This document shows, one piece after another, positions 1 to 6,726 of a stretch of DNA of 9,825 bases. The DNA is taken from the NCBI GenBank assembly GCA_900763245.1, contig CAAFJQ010000083.1:1-9825 (forward strand). Reading direction: 5' to 3'. The number at the start of each line of letters is the position of its first letter. Position 1 is the first letter of the stretch. The translations under genes and the position numbers were made by a program. This stretch comes from Bacilli bacterium. Lineage in GTDB: Bacteria > Bacillota_I > Bacilli_A > RFN20 > CAG-288. The notes under the pieces are model-generated. The model saw nothing but the letters and a program-made list of their open reading frames with translations, ran no database searches and was not told where the DNA came from.

Positions 1-14
1 AAAATGAAGACAAG

Positions 15-2183
15 ATGGATAACAAAAGAGAAACTGAAATCTATTCATCAAATGAAGAAAATGAATACGAGGAGTATTCTCTTTTTCCTGCGGAAGACTA
101 TAAAACACCAGAACTGAAGAACGAAGGAAAAGAAGATTTTAAGGTGGAAGAATTCTCCTTAGGAGATGAAGAAAAGAAGAAAGAAGAAAAAGAGAAGGTC
201 ACCGATTTCGAAAAACTGAAAGATAAGATTTTTTCTCATTCTTCTATGATAGTTACAACGACAGCGGTCGCTGTTGTTTCCGCTTCTGTTTTAGGATTCG
301 TTCCTGGGATAAGCGAAGACAAGAAAGAAGATAATCCGCTTGGAACAGTGATAACGGATTCTCTTGTCGACAATTCCTCTTTCCATGAGATCTCAATTGA
401 AGGAGACATGGAAATAGGAAGTGATGTTTCACGTTATTATGCGTTAATCGAAGAATACGGAAAAGAAGAGAAAAAAGAAGAATATTATGCTGAACTGAAT
501 TTTACGGATTCTCATTTCTCATTCTATACAGACGCTTTCTACGGTATTGAATCCTATCGCTATACGATTCTTGCATTTACGGGAAGCGAAGAGGAGAACG
601 TCATCTATTCTTCCTCTTTGATTCCGTTTGAATTTGATCAGAGCTACAAGGGGAGCTATCGTAAACTCAAACCGACAGAAGCAAAGATCACATTCACGGA
701 AAATGATATGTATGATGTTGAAATCGATACAGGATACCAAAGTCCATATCCTGATGTTTTCCAATATGAGGTTTCTGCTGTCACAAGAGATGGAACGGTT
801 CTTGATCGTTATAAAGGGACAGATTCTCTTGTAACGCTCCATGTTCCATACGGAGATAATCTATATCTGATGTATAAGAATGTTTCCTGCTTTGCTAACG
901 AGGAAATCATATCAGAACAGTATATGGCATCCACCTACAGTGTTGTTTCTCTTCCGCATCTTTATTTTGATAGCGAATTCGGTTTTGATGGACAGAACTT
1001 CACGTTGTCCTATCATTTCGATACAGCCTATGAAATGTCTTCTTTCCGTGTTGATCTTTATCTGGATAACGGAACAGGAGCAAAAACGAAAACGATTCAG
1101 CGCTTGGATAATGTCGGAACAGTTGTTTTGGATGATTATGAAGGCGAGATTGGAAATCTTTCTCTGTCAGGTGAGATGGAATTCAAGGATGACAGATTGG
1201 ATGGCTATACGCATAAGGTCAAGATAACTGAAAACCATTATGAATTGAATTACCGTTTTGATGTCACATCATTGAGAGCAGATCTGACAGAGATGGCAAC
1301 TGATATTATTCCTCTTAGCTTTGAATTCGATTATCTTCTTCCTGATAATTATTCTCTTGCTATCTATAATTCTGATAGAACAATCGATGAAAAGTTTGCA
1401 CTGAAAGATTCTTATTTCCTGAAGAAGATAACTTCTCTCGATGGCGGTACTCTTACTCTTGCCATTCTCTCTCCGGATGGAAGCGAATGGAAGAAAGTAT
1501 CGGATTATACGATTCATAGTCTAAGTGAAGTAAAGAGCACCTATGTCGAACCTACTTTAACCAATTGTGTCAATCCGAGCGATTCCGTTGTCACTTATAA
1601 CGATGATGGGACAGTTAACATTTATCGAAATGTAGGGTTCTCGTCTTCTGATCCGAATATCTATTTGGATACGATGCTATATGAGACGGTCTATGAAGAC
1701 AGTACAACCGGTGAAATCAAATATCTGAATGCGGTCCATAGCAGAACAACAGGCACCTATTCAGTGATGGAAGACTTAATAGCTTATGATTACTGTCCGC
1801 TATATTTCATCAATTACGACAAGGATGGTGTCACCTATCAGATGTACAAAGAGATGCCATCTGGAAATTTGATACTGCTAGACAGAGCTCCGGTCAGATA
1901 TGAAGCGGGTTATGATGAAACCAACAACTCCACTAAGCTCATTATCTTCAATGATTCGGATTACAACATCGAGAATGTAATCATTATCGATGGCATTTAT
2001 TACTACTTCAACGAGTATGTCGAGCATGCTGGCTCTTATATGGCTCTCATTGAAGGGAATGTCTTAGAGAAGCAGATGACATTGAGCATGACGTTATATG
2101 ATAAACACTATGAGTCTTATTCTATCGATTGCAATATGAAAGGCAATCGATACAAAACATATACTTTCAATATCAATGGATGA
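15..2183 (+). CDS. Unrecognised large membrane-anchored extracytoplasmic protein, possibly 5'-partial
   Basis: I do not recognise this protein (722 aa from the ATG at 15). Residues 1-75 are highly charged and rich in Glu and Lys, with no Cys. Residues about 77-98 (SSMIVTTTAVAVVSASVLGF region) form one hydrophobic segment, most simply a signal-anchor with the charged part in the cytoplasm. The remaining ~620 residues are rich in Tyr, Asp, Ser and Thr, with alternating beta-strand-like stretches and recurrent patterns such as YxYxIxA, FxxDFxxxY and VPYGDNLYLMYK. I infer tandem beta-sandwich (Ig/Fn3-like) domains outside the membrane. The start is doubtful: the frame is open back to the window edge (AAT GAA GAC AAG before the ATG) and there is no Shine-Dalgarno, so the true start may lie upstream. 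The stop TGA overlaps the Shine-Dalgarno of the MscS gene, suggesting co-transcription and coupling. The reading frame is certain; the function is unknown. Confidence 0.85.
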   Translation: MDNKRETEIYSSNEENEYEEYSLFPAEDYKTPELKNEGKEDFKVEEFSLGDEEKKKEEKEKVTDFEKLKDKIFSHSSMIVTTTAVAVVSASVLGFVPGISEDKKEDNPLGTVITDSLVDNSSFHEISIEGDMEIGSDVSRYYALIEEYGKEEKKEEYYAELNFTDSHFSFYTDAFYGIESYRYTILAFTGSEEENVIYSSSLIPFEFDQSYKGSYRKLKPTEAKITFTENDMYDVEIDTGYQSPYPDVFQYEVSAVTRDGTVLDRYKGTDSLVTLHVPYGDNLYLMYKNVSCFANEEIISEQYMASTYSVVSLPHLYFDSEFGFDGQNFTLSYHFDTAYEMSSFRVDLYLDNGTGAKTKTIQRLDNVGTVVLDDYEGEIGNLSLSGEMEFKDDRLDGYTHKVKITENHYELNYRFDVTSLRADLTEMATDIIPLSFEFDYLLPDNYSLAIYNSDRTIDEKFALKDSYFLKKITSLDGGTLTLAILSPDGSEWKKVSDYTIHSLSEVKSTYVEPTLTNCVNPSDSVVTYNDDGTVNIYRNVGFSSSDPNIYLDTMLYETVYEDSTTGEIKYLNAVHSRTTGTYSVMEDLIAYDYCPLYFINYDKDGVTYQMYKEMPSGNLILLDRAPVRYEAGYDETNNSTKLIIFNDSDYNIENVIIIDGIYYYFNEYVEHAGSYMALIEGNVLEKQMTLSMTLYDKHYESYSIDCNMKGNRYKTYTFNING
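2123..2152. repeat. Perfect 10-bp inverted repeat near the 3' end of the first gene
   Basis: TATCGATTGC (2123-2132) and GCAATCGATA (2143-2152) are perfect reverse complements around a 10-nt loop, 31-60 nt before the stop codon and just upstream of the MscS ribosome binding site. No T-tract follows, so it is not a standard terminator. It could modulate the downstream gene or mRNA stability; that is inference. Confidence 0.6.
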
Positions 2184-2188
2184 GGAGG
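2183..2188 (+). promoter_or_regulatory. Shine-Dalgarno that sets the MscS-gene start
   Basis: AGGAGG lies 9 nt before the ATG at 2198 and begins on the last base of the upstream gene's TGA. The frame is open upstream to an ATG at 2129, but that codon has no ribosome binding site, so 2198 is preferred. The overlap implies translational coupling. Confidence 0.85.
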
Positions 2189-2197
2189 AAAAGTAAT

Positions 2198-3241
2198 ATG
2201 GAAAAGAAGAAAATAAGGGTGTCGACATTGATTTCGACAATTCTGTTCAGTCTGGTTCTGCTGTTGTTTGTTCTGACCTGTATTCTTCAGCTGTCGCTTC
2301 CTGAAGCAAACGGCTTTGTCTCCTGGTCAAAAGAGAACGTCGTGGACTTAAGCCTGGTACCGGACATGCTGAAAGCAAACTACAAAGTCTTCATTCATTG
2401 TCTGATTCTGATCGCATTGGTTCTCGCTTTATCCAAATTGGCCAGAATGATCTTCAAAAACATCATGCAGCGCTCTAATAGAGCAAAGACTGTCATCACC
2501 TTATTGGATGGCCTTATCAAATACGGAAGTGCAATCGCGCTCTTCTTCCTTGTCTTAAGCGCCTTCGGCGTTAATACAAGAGCCATCTGGGAATCTGTCG
2601 GCGTCATCACTCTTATCATCGGTCTTGGTGCGCAGTCTCTTATCGCTGATATCATCGCCGGTGTCTTCATCATCTTTGAAAATGAATACAATGTCGGTGA
2701 GATTGTCTCCATCGATGGCTTCAGAGGAACGGTATCGGAAATCGGTATCCGTGCGACAAAAATCACCGATGCGGCCGGAAATATCAAAATCATCAACAAT
2801 TCCGATATCAAGAATGTCGTCAATCTCTCTCGTGAACTCTCTTTGGCTGTTGTCGACTGTGAAGTCAGTTATGATGTTCCTCTTGAATTGGTAGAGAAGG
2901 TATTGAAAGACAATCTTCCAGCTATGAAGGAAAAGATTCCGCAGATCATTGAAGGCCCGTTTTATAAAGGTGTTTCTGAATACAAAGCAAGCAATGCCGT
3001 ATTGAAGCTTCTTGCCACGTGCAAAGAAGAAGATCGTTTCCAGGTGCAAAGAGATATCTTAAGAGAATATCATCAGATCTTCTTGCAGAATGGCATTGAT
3101 TTCGATTACGAACGCTTTGTCATCGAAAAGAAAGAAAAGAAACAATACCATGTTCCTGAAGAGACAAAAGAACAGGCTGAGAGTTTTATCGAGGAACAGA
3201 AGGCTGCCTCTAGCGGAATGGAGGAACAGCACAAAGACTGA
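2198..3241 (+). CDS. MscS-family small-conductance mechanosensitive ion channel
   Basis: A 347-aa membrane channel that opens under membrane tension to release solutes during hypo-osmotic shock (family knowledge). Hydrophobic segments lie at about residues 10-32, 64-86 and 106-123. The pore-lining TM3 region, about 131-160, carries the hallmark GLGAQSLIADIIAGVFIIF. The cytoplasmic beta domain follows with VGEIVSIDGFRG and EIGIRATKITD (about 166-191), then INNSDI where most relatives have IPNS. Residues 215-310 match the alpha/beta vestibule, and the last ~35 residues form a charged Glu/Lys/Gln tail. Three to four TM segments place it nearer the short MscS/YkuT type than the large MscK type. 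The start at 2198 has a strong Shine-Dalgarno; only 14 nt separate it from the gene upstream, so the two are probably co-transcribed. The family assignment is secure, while orthology to a named channel is not. Confidence 0.93.
   Translation: MEKKKIRVSTLISTILFSLVLLLFVLTCILQLSLPEANGFVSWSKENVVDLSLVPDMLKANYKVFIHCLILIALVLALSKLARMIFKNIMQRSNRAKTVITLLDGLIKYGSAIALFFLVLSAFGVNTRAIWESVGVITLIIGLGAQSLIADIIAGVFIIFENEYNVGEIVSIDGFRGTVSEIGIRATKITDAAGNIKIINNSDIKNVVNLSRELSLAVVDCEVSYDVPLELVEKVLKDNLPAMKEKIPQIIEGPFYKGVSEYKASNAVLKLLATCKEEDRFQVQRDILREYHQIFLQNGIDFDYERFVIEKKEKKQYHVPEETKEQAESFIEEQKAASSGMEEQHKD
2549..2580. repeat. Imperfect inverted repeat inside the MscS gene
   Basis: CTTGT-c-TTAA-g-CGCC (2549-2563) faces GGCG-TTAA-t-ACAAG (2567-2580) across a 3-nt loop. 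This gives 13 base pairs interrupted by one mismatch and one bulged base, within the codons just before TM3. It is one of a series of intragenic hairpins in this window, and its function is unknown. Confidence 0.45.
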
Positions 3242-3267
3242 AGCTGCGATTTTGTGATCTTCTAGTA

Positions 3268-3299
3268 AAAAGTAACACTTGTTATCAAAAGTTGCTTTT
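3268..3299. terminator. Possible bidirectional terminator between MscS gene and mntP
   Basis: AAAAGTAAC (3268-3276) pairs with GTTGCTTTT (3291-3299), a 9-bp stem with one T-G wobble around a 14-nt loop. It sits between two convergent genes. Each strand ends in a short T run (4 T on plus, 5 T on minus reading past the stem). The stem is AT-rich and weak, so this is a tentative call. Confidence 0.45.
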
Positions 3300-3307
3300 A
3301 AAACAAA

Positions 3308-3967
3308 TTATCTTAAAATAGTGAAAATATAAGAGATAGATTGGAAATCAATTGCAGGTGATGTAGAGAAAGAAAGAATGCTTTCCAATAGTATTTTAAG
3401 TCCGATGGCGATAAAGACAACACCAGCGATTAGACCGGACCAGTTTTCAAGCCATCCCCCGATTTTCTTGCCTAAGAAGATGGTAAGAAGAGATAGTAGG
3501 AATGTGACGATGCCGATGACAGAAAAGACAATCATCGCATTTGTGATCGTATAGCTAAGATAGACAAAGCCGAGTGCCAAAGCGTCGATGCTTGTCGCGA
3601 CTCCCTGAACCAATATGTTAGGAATGGTAAGGATATGTTTCTTTTCTTCTTTTGCTTCTGACGGCGTTCCTTTTTCTTTCTTCTGCTTGATTCTATCTTT
3701 GATCCACTCCATGATATTCTTCAGACCTAAAAGCGTCAGAAGAGAAAAGGCAATCCAAGGAATATAAGTTTCCAACTGCTCTTTGAAGTTATAGCCGACA
3801 AAGTAACCGATAGTCGGCATCAGTCCCTGGAAAAGACCGAATATAAAAGCGATGAAGAAGATCTTTCTCTTCTTCATGTTGGGCTCCTGTATGCCATCGG
3901 TTGCACCGATTGTCATACAGTCAACAGCCATCGAGATGGAAACTAAAATGATGTTAATCCAATCCAT
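3308..3967 (-). CDS. mntP: MntP-type manganese efflux pump
   Basis: A 219-aa integral membrane protein of the MntP (former DUF204) family, which exports Mn(II) from the cytoplasm. Six hydrophobic segments fall into two homologous halves separated by a charged loop (about residues 88-112). The first half has ISMAVDCMTIG with an acidic residue at 16, then FGLFQGLMPTIGYFVG (43-58) and IPWIAFSLLTLLGLKNIMEW (69-88). The second half has VATSIDALALGF with Asp128, and ends with the typical GLIAGVVFIAIGLKILLES (178-196). Asp in TM1 and TM4 are the family's functional acidic positions. Length and start fit the family. There is no Shine-Dalgarno, and an extended -10 promoter lies only 8 nt upstream, so the mRNA is probably leaderless. 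A yybP-ykoY Mn riboswitch, which often precedes mntP in other bacteria, cannot fit here. The gene is divergent from the kinase gene and convergent with the MscS gene. Confidence 0.9.
   Translation of the reverse strand: MDWINIILVSISMAVDCMTIGATDGIQEPNMKKRKIFFIAFIFGLFQGLMPTIGYFVGYNFKEQLETYIPWIAFSLLTLLGLKNIMEWIKDRIKQKKEKGTPSEAKEEKKHILTIPNILVQGVATSIDALALGFVYLSYTITNAMIVFSVIGIVTFLLSLLTIFLGKKIGGWLENWSGLIAGVVFIAIGLKILLESILSFSTSPAIDFQSISYIFTILR
3852..3877. repeat. Perfect 10-bp inverted repeat inside mntP
   Basis: ATGAAGAAGA (3852-3861) and TCTTCTTCAT (3868-3877) flank a 6-nt loop, over the codons for the MKKRKIFFI stretch. The arms are simple-sequence (AAG against TTC codons), so chance or amino-acid constraint is a reasonable explanation. 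Confidence 0.45.
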
Positions 3968-3975
3968 AGGTGTTT

Positions 3976-3984
3976 ATTATAACA
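3976..3984 (-). promoter_or_regulatory. Extended -10 promoter of mntP, leaderless arrangement
   Basis: Reading the minus strand, TGTTATAAT is a consensus extended -10 element (TGn plus TATAAT). Eight nucleotides (AAACACCT) separate it from the ATG, so transcription should begin within 0-3 nt of the start codon. No convincing -35 is visible, which suits an extended -10 promoter. Confidence 0.65.
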
Positions 3985-4058
3985 ACTTCTTGTTCTTTCT
4001 AGTATTGAAAGTAAAGGATAAATCTCTCTTTTTCAAGGGCGGAAGCCTTCTTTTCGTG

Positions 4059-4064
4059 TATAAT
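4059..4064 (+). promoter_or_regulatory. Probable -10 element of the kinase-glycosyltransferase operon
   Basis: A consensus TATAAT lies 51 nt before the kinase ATG, predicting a leader of about 45 nt containing the Shine-Dalgarno. I see no good -35 hexamer at 16-18 nt spacing. It is divergent to the mntP promoter, with about 77 bp between the two -10 elements. Confidence 0.5.
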
Positions 4065-4096
4065 TGAATTGCAAATATTTGTATGAAGACTATTCT

Positions 4097-4107
4097 AAGG
4101 AGAGAGG
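4097..4107 (+). promoter_or_regulatory. Shine-Dalgarno that sets the kinase start
   Basis: AAGGAGAGAGG ends 8 nt before the ATG at 4116. An in-frame ATG at 4083 would add 11 residues but has no ribosome binding site and lies upstream of this one. The typical FGGY N-terminus (SKYLLVVDIGTQS) begins right after the 4116 ATG. Confidence 0.85.
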
Positions 4108-4115
4108 ATTGTACT

Positions 4116-5678
4116 ATGAGTAAATATCTTTTGGTTGTTGATATCGGAACTCAGTCGTTACGTGCTTCAATCATCGATGAGACAGGAAAGACTTTGTCTT
4201 TTTCACAACAGAAATACAAAGAAGCATTCTTCTCTGTCGAAAAGGGCTATGCTGAACAGCATCCAAAGTTTTACATGGATGAGCTTTGTCTTGCGACAAA
4301 GGAACTTCATGAAAAGACACCTGAATATCTTGAGAAGATCTCCGGTATGGTCATGATGACCTTCCGTGATTCTTCTTTGATTCTCGATGAGGATAAGAAA
4401 CCCTTAAGGCCTTCGATTCTCTGGCTGGACCAGAGAATCACAAGAGATCCTCATATGTCCTATCTCAAGTGGTATGAGAAAATACTCTTCCGCCTTATCG
4501 GCATGAATGATACGGTCAAATTCAATGCGGAAAGAACAGTTACTTATTGGCTGAAGAAATACGAAAAAGAAAACTGGGACAAGATGAGATATTTCGTTCC
4601 TCTTCCGACTTATTTCAACTATTGTGTCACCGGAAACCTGTTGGTTTCTACCGGTGACTGCGCAGGACACTATCCTTTCAATTTCAAAAAGGGTAAGTGG
4701 TTCTCCAGCCTTCATCCTAAATCCGATGTTTTCTCAATCCCTCATAAATCTCTTCCTGGCCTTGTCAAAGTCGGCGATATCATCGGAGAGGTTACGGAAG
4801 AGTTTTCAAAGAAGTCCTTCATTCCTGTGGGGACAAAGCTGATCGCTACAGGTTCTGATAAAGCCTGTGAGACGTTCGGCGATGGCTGCATCGATGAAAG
4901 CCTGGCCGCCGTATCTTTAGGAACAGCATGCACGATTGATGTCGTTTCTTCCAAATACAAGGAACCGGAGACGTTTCTTCCTTCTTATATAGCCCCTTAT
5001 CAAAACGCCTATGACTTAGAGGTTCAGATCTATCGCGGCTTATGGATGATCCGCTGGTATCTGGATAACTTCGGTGCCAATGACATCATTGAAAGTCAGA
5101 AGCTTGGCATTTCGGTTGAAGAGTATATGAACGAAAAAATCAAAGACATTCCGGCTGGTTCGGATGGACTTGTCCTTCAACCTTATTGGGGACCAGGACT
5201 GAAGAGACCGAATGCCAAAGGATCTATTGTCGGATTCTCAGGTGTTCATACCCGTTATCATCTCTACCGCGCTATCTATGAAGGCATTGCCTTTGCGCTT
5301 CGCGAAGGTCTTGATGAGATCATGAAAAAGACACATAAGAAACCGGAATATATCGTCTTGTCAGGAGGAGGAAGCGCATCGGATGTTTTAGTCCACATCA
5401 TCGCGGATGTTTTTGGAGTTCCTTGTTATCGCTCTGCTACTGTCGAAGCAGGCTCTTTAGGAGCGGCAATGGCCGGATTTATCTCTCTTGGCGTTTATAA
5501 AAACGAGAAAGAGGCTGTCAGCCATATGGTAGAAAAGACTGAAGTCATTCATCCGGATATGAAGAATCACGAAGTCTACAATAAGCTTTATAAGAAAGTC
5601 TACCTGAAAATGTATCCTTCCTTGAAGGGGGTATACAACTCCTGCAAGGACTTCTATCTCGATACAAAGGGCGAATAA
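4116..5678 (+). CDS. FGGY-family carbohydrate kinase, xylulokinase-like
   Basis: A 520-aa cytoplasmic kinase of the FGGY family (actin-like ATPase fold, two domains) that phosphorylates a sugar or polyol with ATP. The phosphate-1 motif VVDIGTQSLRASI is at residues 7-19. ILWLDQR (101-107) matches the conserved substrate-side WxDxR segment. GSDKACETFGDG (246-257) holds the likely catalytic Asp248, and SLGTACTID (267-275) contributes to nucleotide binding. The C-terminal domain has YWGPGLKRPNAKGSIVGFSG (357-376) and the adenosine motif LSGGGSASDVLVHIIADVFG (415-434), followed by EAGSLGAAMAG (444-454). All expected motifs are intact and the length is normal. The substrate cannot be read from sequence: xylulose, glycerol, ribulose and fucose kinases share this layout. 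No sugar transporter or isomerase is adjacent. The next gene, 7 nt downstream, is a glycosyltransferase, so the two are probably co-transcribed. Confidence 0.92.
   Translation: MSKYLLVVDIGTQSLRASIIDETGKTLSFSQQKYKEAFFSVEKGYAEQHPKFYMDELCLATKELHEKTPEYLEKISGMVMMTFRDSSLILDEDKKPLRPSILWLDQRITRDPHMSYLKWYEKILFRLIGMNDTVKFNAERTVTYWLKKYEKENWDKMRYFVPLPTYFNYCVTGNLLVSTGDCAGHYPFNFKKGKWFSSLHPKSDVFSIPHKSLPGLVKVGDIIGEVTEEFSKKSFIPVGTKLIATGSDKACETFGDGCIDESLAAVSLGTACTIDVVSSKYKEPETFLPSYIAPYQNAYDLEVQIYRGLWMIRWYLDNFGANDIIESQKLGISVEEYMNEKIKDIPAGSDGLVLQPYWGPGLKRPNAKGSIVGFSGVHTRYHLYRAIYEGIAFALREGLDEIMKKTHKKPEYIVLSGGGSASDVLVHIIADVFGVPCYRSATVEAGSLGAAMAGFISLGVYKNEKEAVSHMVEKTEVIHPDMKNHEVYNKLYKKVYLKMYPSLKGVYNSCKDFYLDTKGE
4415..4439. 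repeat. Perfect 10-bp inverted repeat inside the kinase gene
   Basis: GATTCTCTGG (4415-4424) and CCAGAGAATC (4430-4439) flank a 5-nt loop, exactly over the codons for the conserved ILWLDQRI motif. There is no T-tract. The coding constraint at this motif makes a perfect 10-bp palindromic match more surprising. Confidence 0.6.
4626..4658. repeat. Long interrupted hairpin inside the kinase gene
   Basis: GTCACCG+GAAACC (4626-4638) pairs with GGTTTC (4643-4648) and CGGTGAC (4652-4658) around a TGTT loop. The 13 base pairs are interrupted only by a 3-nt bulge (TAC, 4649-4651). Confidence 0.55.
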
Positions 5679-5685
5679 TTATCCG

Positions 5686-6726
5686 ATGGTTTTCTATATA
5701 CCTGATTTTCATGTTACCGGCATTGGATTCAATGCGCTGAATAAATCAAGAGAAGATCTTCTCTTCCTTTATCGTGAAATGAATTTCAGACCGCTGATCG
5801 AAGATATTGTCACAGTCAACGATGAAAAGGTGAAGTATTTTGCGTCGAATATGAACCTCCTTGGCGGATATGTCGATTCGATTCTTAAGGCGATTGATGA
5901 GAAATGTCATGAGAATGATTTTCTGCTGATGGATTTTCCATTTGCAATCAAGTTTCAAGGCTATTCCAAGATTGTCTCCTATGCGGTGTCAAAGAAAGTG
6001 AAGGTCGTCTTCTTTGTCCATGATCTTGATGGCATCCGCTTTCAGAATCCGCTTGTCAATCTTTCTGATTCCTCTTGTCTTGATATGGCCTATTGTCTTA
6101 TCACGCCAAGCAAGCAGATGGATGAAGTTCTTCATGAACAGCTGAGAGTATCCAAGAAAGTCAAAATCGTCAATCATGATTTCTGGGATTATCATTTAGA
6201 AGACAAAAGCGTAAACGACAACAGAAACGCTCTTTTGTGCTTTGCCGGGAATCTGAAGAAATCAGACTTCATCAAAGAGCTTCCTCCTTCTCTTATCAGC
6301 GCTGGTTTCAACTGTTACGGCAAAGGATTTGCAGCTGACTATAAAGGAGAGTTCAAAGGGGAGTATGATCCAGAGACACTGGCACATGTTTTAGACGGAA
6401 AATTCGGCCTTGTCTGGGATGGGAAAAGCGCAGCTACCTGTTCAGGAAGCTTTGGCAAATACTTAAGGATCAATACATCACATAAGTTCGGCCTTTATCT
6501 TGCAAGCGCAAAACCGGTCATTGTCTGGAAGGAAGGATCTATATGCGACTTTGTCATTTCTCATAAGATTGGTTTTGCTGTAAACTCTTTATATGAAATA
6601 CCGGAAGTCTTATCTCAGATTGATATCAATGTCTATAATAAGATGGTTGAGAATGTGATGAACATAAGAAAAGAGGTGATCGATATGGATCACCTCAGAA
6701 ATGTCATCTTGTCTTCTTTTAAATAG
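5686..6726 (+). CDS. GT-B glycosyltransferase, Gtf3 / galactofuranosyltransferase-like
   Basis: A 346-aa cytoplasmic sugar transferase resembling the Gtf3 (GT113) and capsular beta-1,6-galactofuranosyltransferase-like group. These act on glycosylated surface adhesins or cell-surface polysaccharides. The N-terminal Rossmann half has VVFFVHDLDGIR (107-118), the counterpart of the HDLESLR-type motif. LCFAGNLKKSDFI (184-196) starts the second half. FGLVWDG (240-246), SGSFGKYLRINTSHKFGLYL (253-272) and ASAKPVIVWKEGSICDFV (273-290) form the donor-binding region, and IGFAVNSLYEIPEV (295-308) follows as in this family. Length and start match the family. The ribosome binding site is poor (AAGGG about 14 nt upstream), so translation probably depends on the kinase gene ending 7 nt earlier. 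Its stop region overlaps the end of the convergent gene by 8 bp. The family is fairly secure; donor and acceptor are unknown, and no SecA2 or Ser-rich adhesin gene is in the window. Confidence 0.85.
   Translation: MVFYIPDFHVTGIGFNALNKSREDLLFLYREMNFRPLIEDIVTVNDEKVKYFASNMNLLGGYVDSILKAIDEKCHENDFLLMDFPFAIKFQGYSKIVSYAVSKKVKVVFFVHDLDGIRFQNPLVNLSDSSCLDMAYCLITPSKQMDEVLHEQLRVSKKVKIVNHDFWDYHLEDKSVNDNRNALLCFAGNLKKSDFIKELPPSLISAGFNCYGKGFAADYKGEFKGEYDPETLAHVLDGKFGLVWDGKSAATCSGSFGKYLRINTSHKFGLYLASAKPVIVWKEGSICDFVISHKIGFAVNSLYEIPEVLSQIDINVYNKMVENVMNIRKEVIDMDHLRNVILSSFK
5748..5765. repeat. Perfect 18-bp palindrome inside the glycosyltransferase gene
   Basis: AAGAGAAGATCTTCTCTT is identical to its reverse complement over all 18 bases. 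It lies 63-80 nt downstream of the start codon, in the codons for KSREDLLFL. It could be a protein-binding site or an mRNA hairpin (7-bp stem with a 4-nt loop); I cannot tell which. Confidence 0.6.
6661..6696 (-). terminator. Intrinsic terminator of the minus-strand operon, inside the convergent glycosyltransferase gene
   Basis: Reading the minus strand, GAGGTGATC and GATCACCTC form a perfect 9-bp stem (6673-6696) with a 6-nt loop, followed at once by TTTTCTTATGTT. It lies 23-58 nt past the stop codon of the operon's last gene (stop at 6719-6721). It is therefore embedded in the last ~20 codons of the plus-strand glycosyltransferase gene. On the plus strand no T-tract follows the stem, so it should act in one direction only. 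Confidence 0.75.

Noticed and set aside
2129..2197. Upstream ATG at 2129 as the MscS-gene start
   Set aside because: It would overlap the first gene by 55 bp with no Shine-Dalgarno, whereas 2198 has AGGAGG at 9 nt.
2395..3049. Long minus-strand open frames opposite the MscS gene
   Set aside because: They are antisense shadows of a well-supported channel gene; composition is not protein-like and there is no start signal.
4000..4034. Imperfect purine/pyrimidine dyad upstream of mntP resembling the 16-bp arms near the CDF gene
   Set aside because: Only about 8 of 13 positions match in simple A/G-rich sequence, so it is not enough to claim a shared Mn operator.
4035..4054. AAGG(G)C-GGAA-GCCTT hairpin followed by CTTTT, looking like a terminator
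   Set aside because: It lies between two divergent promoters where no transcript should arrive; the stem is only 5 bp with a bulge, so coincidence is likely.
4083..4115. Upstream in-frame ATG at 4083 as the kinase start
   Set aside because: It has no ribosome binding site, and the strong AAGGAGAGAGG lies between it and the ATG at 4116, where the FGGY N-terminus begins.
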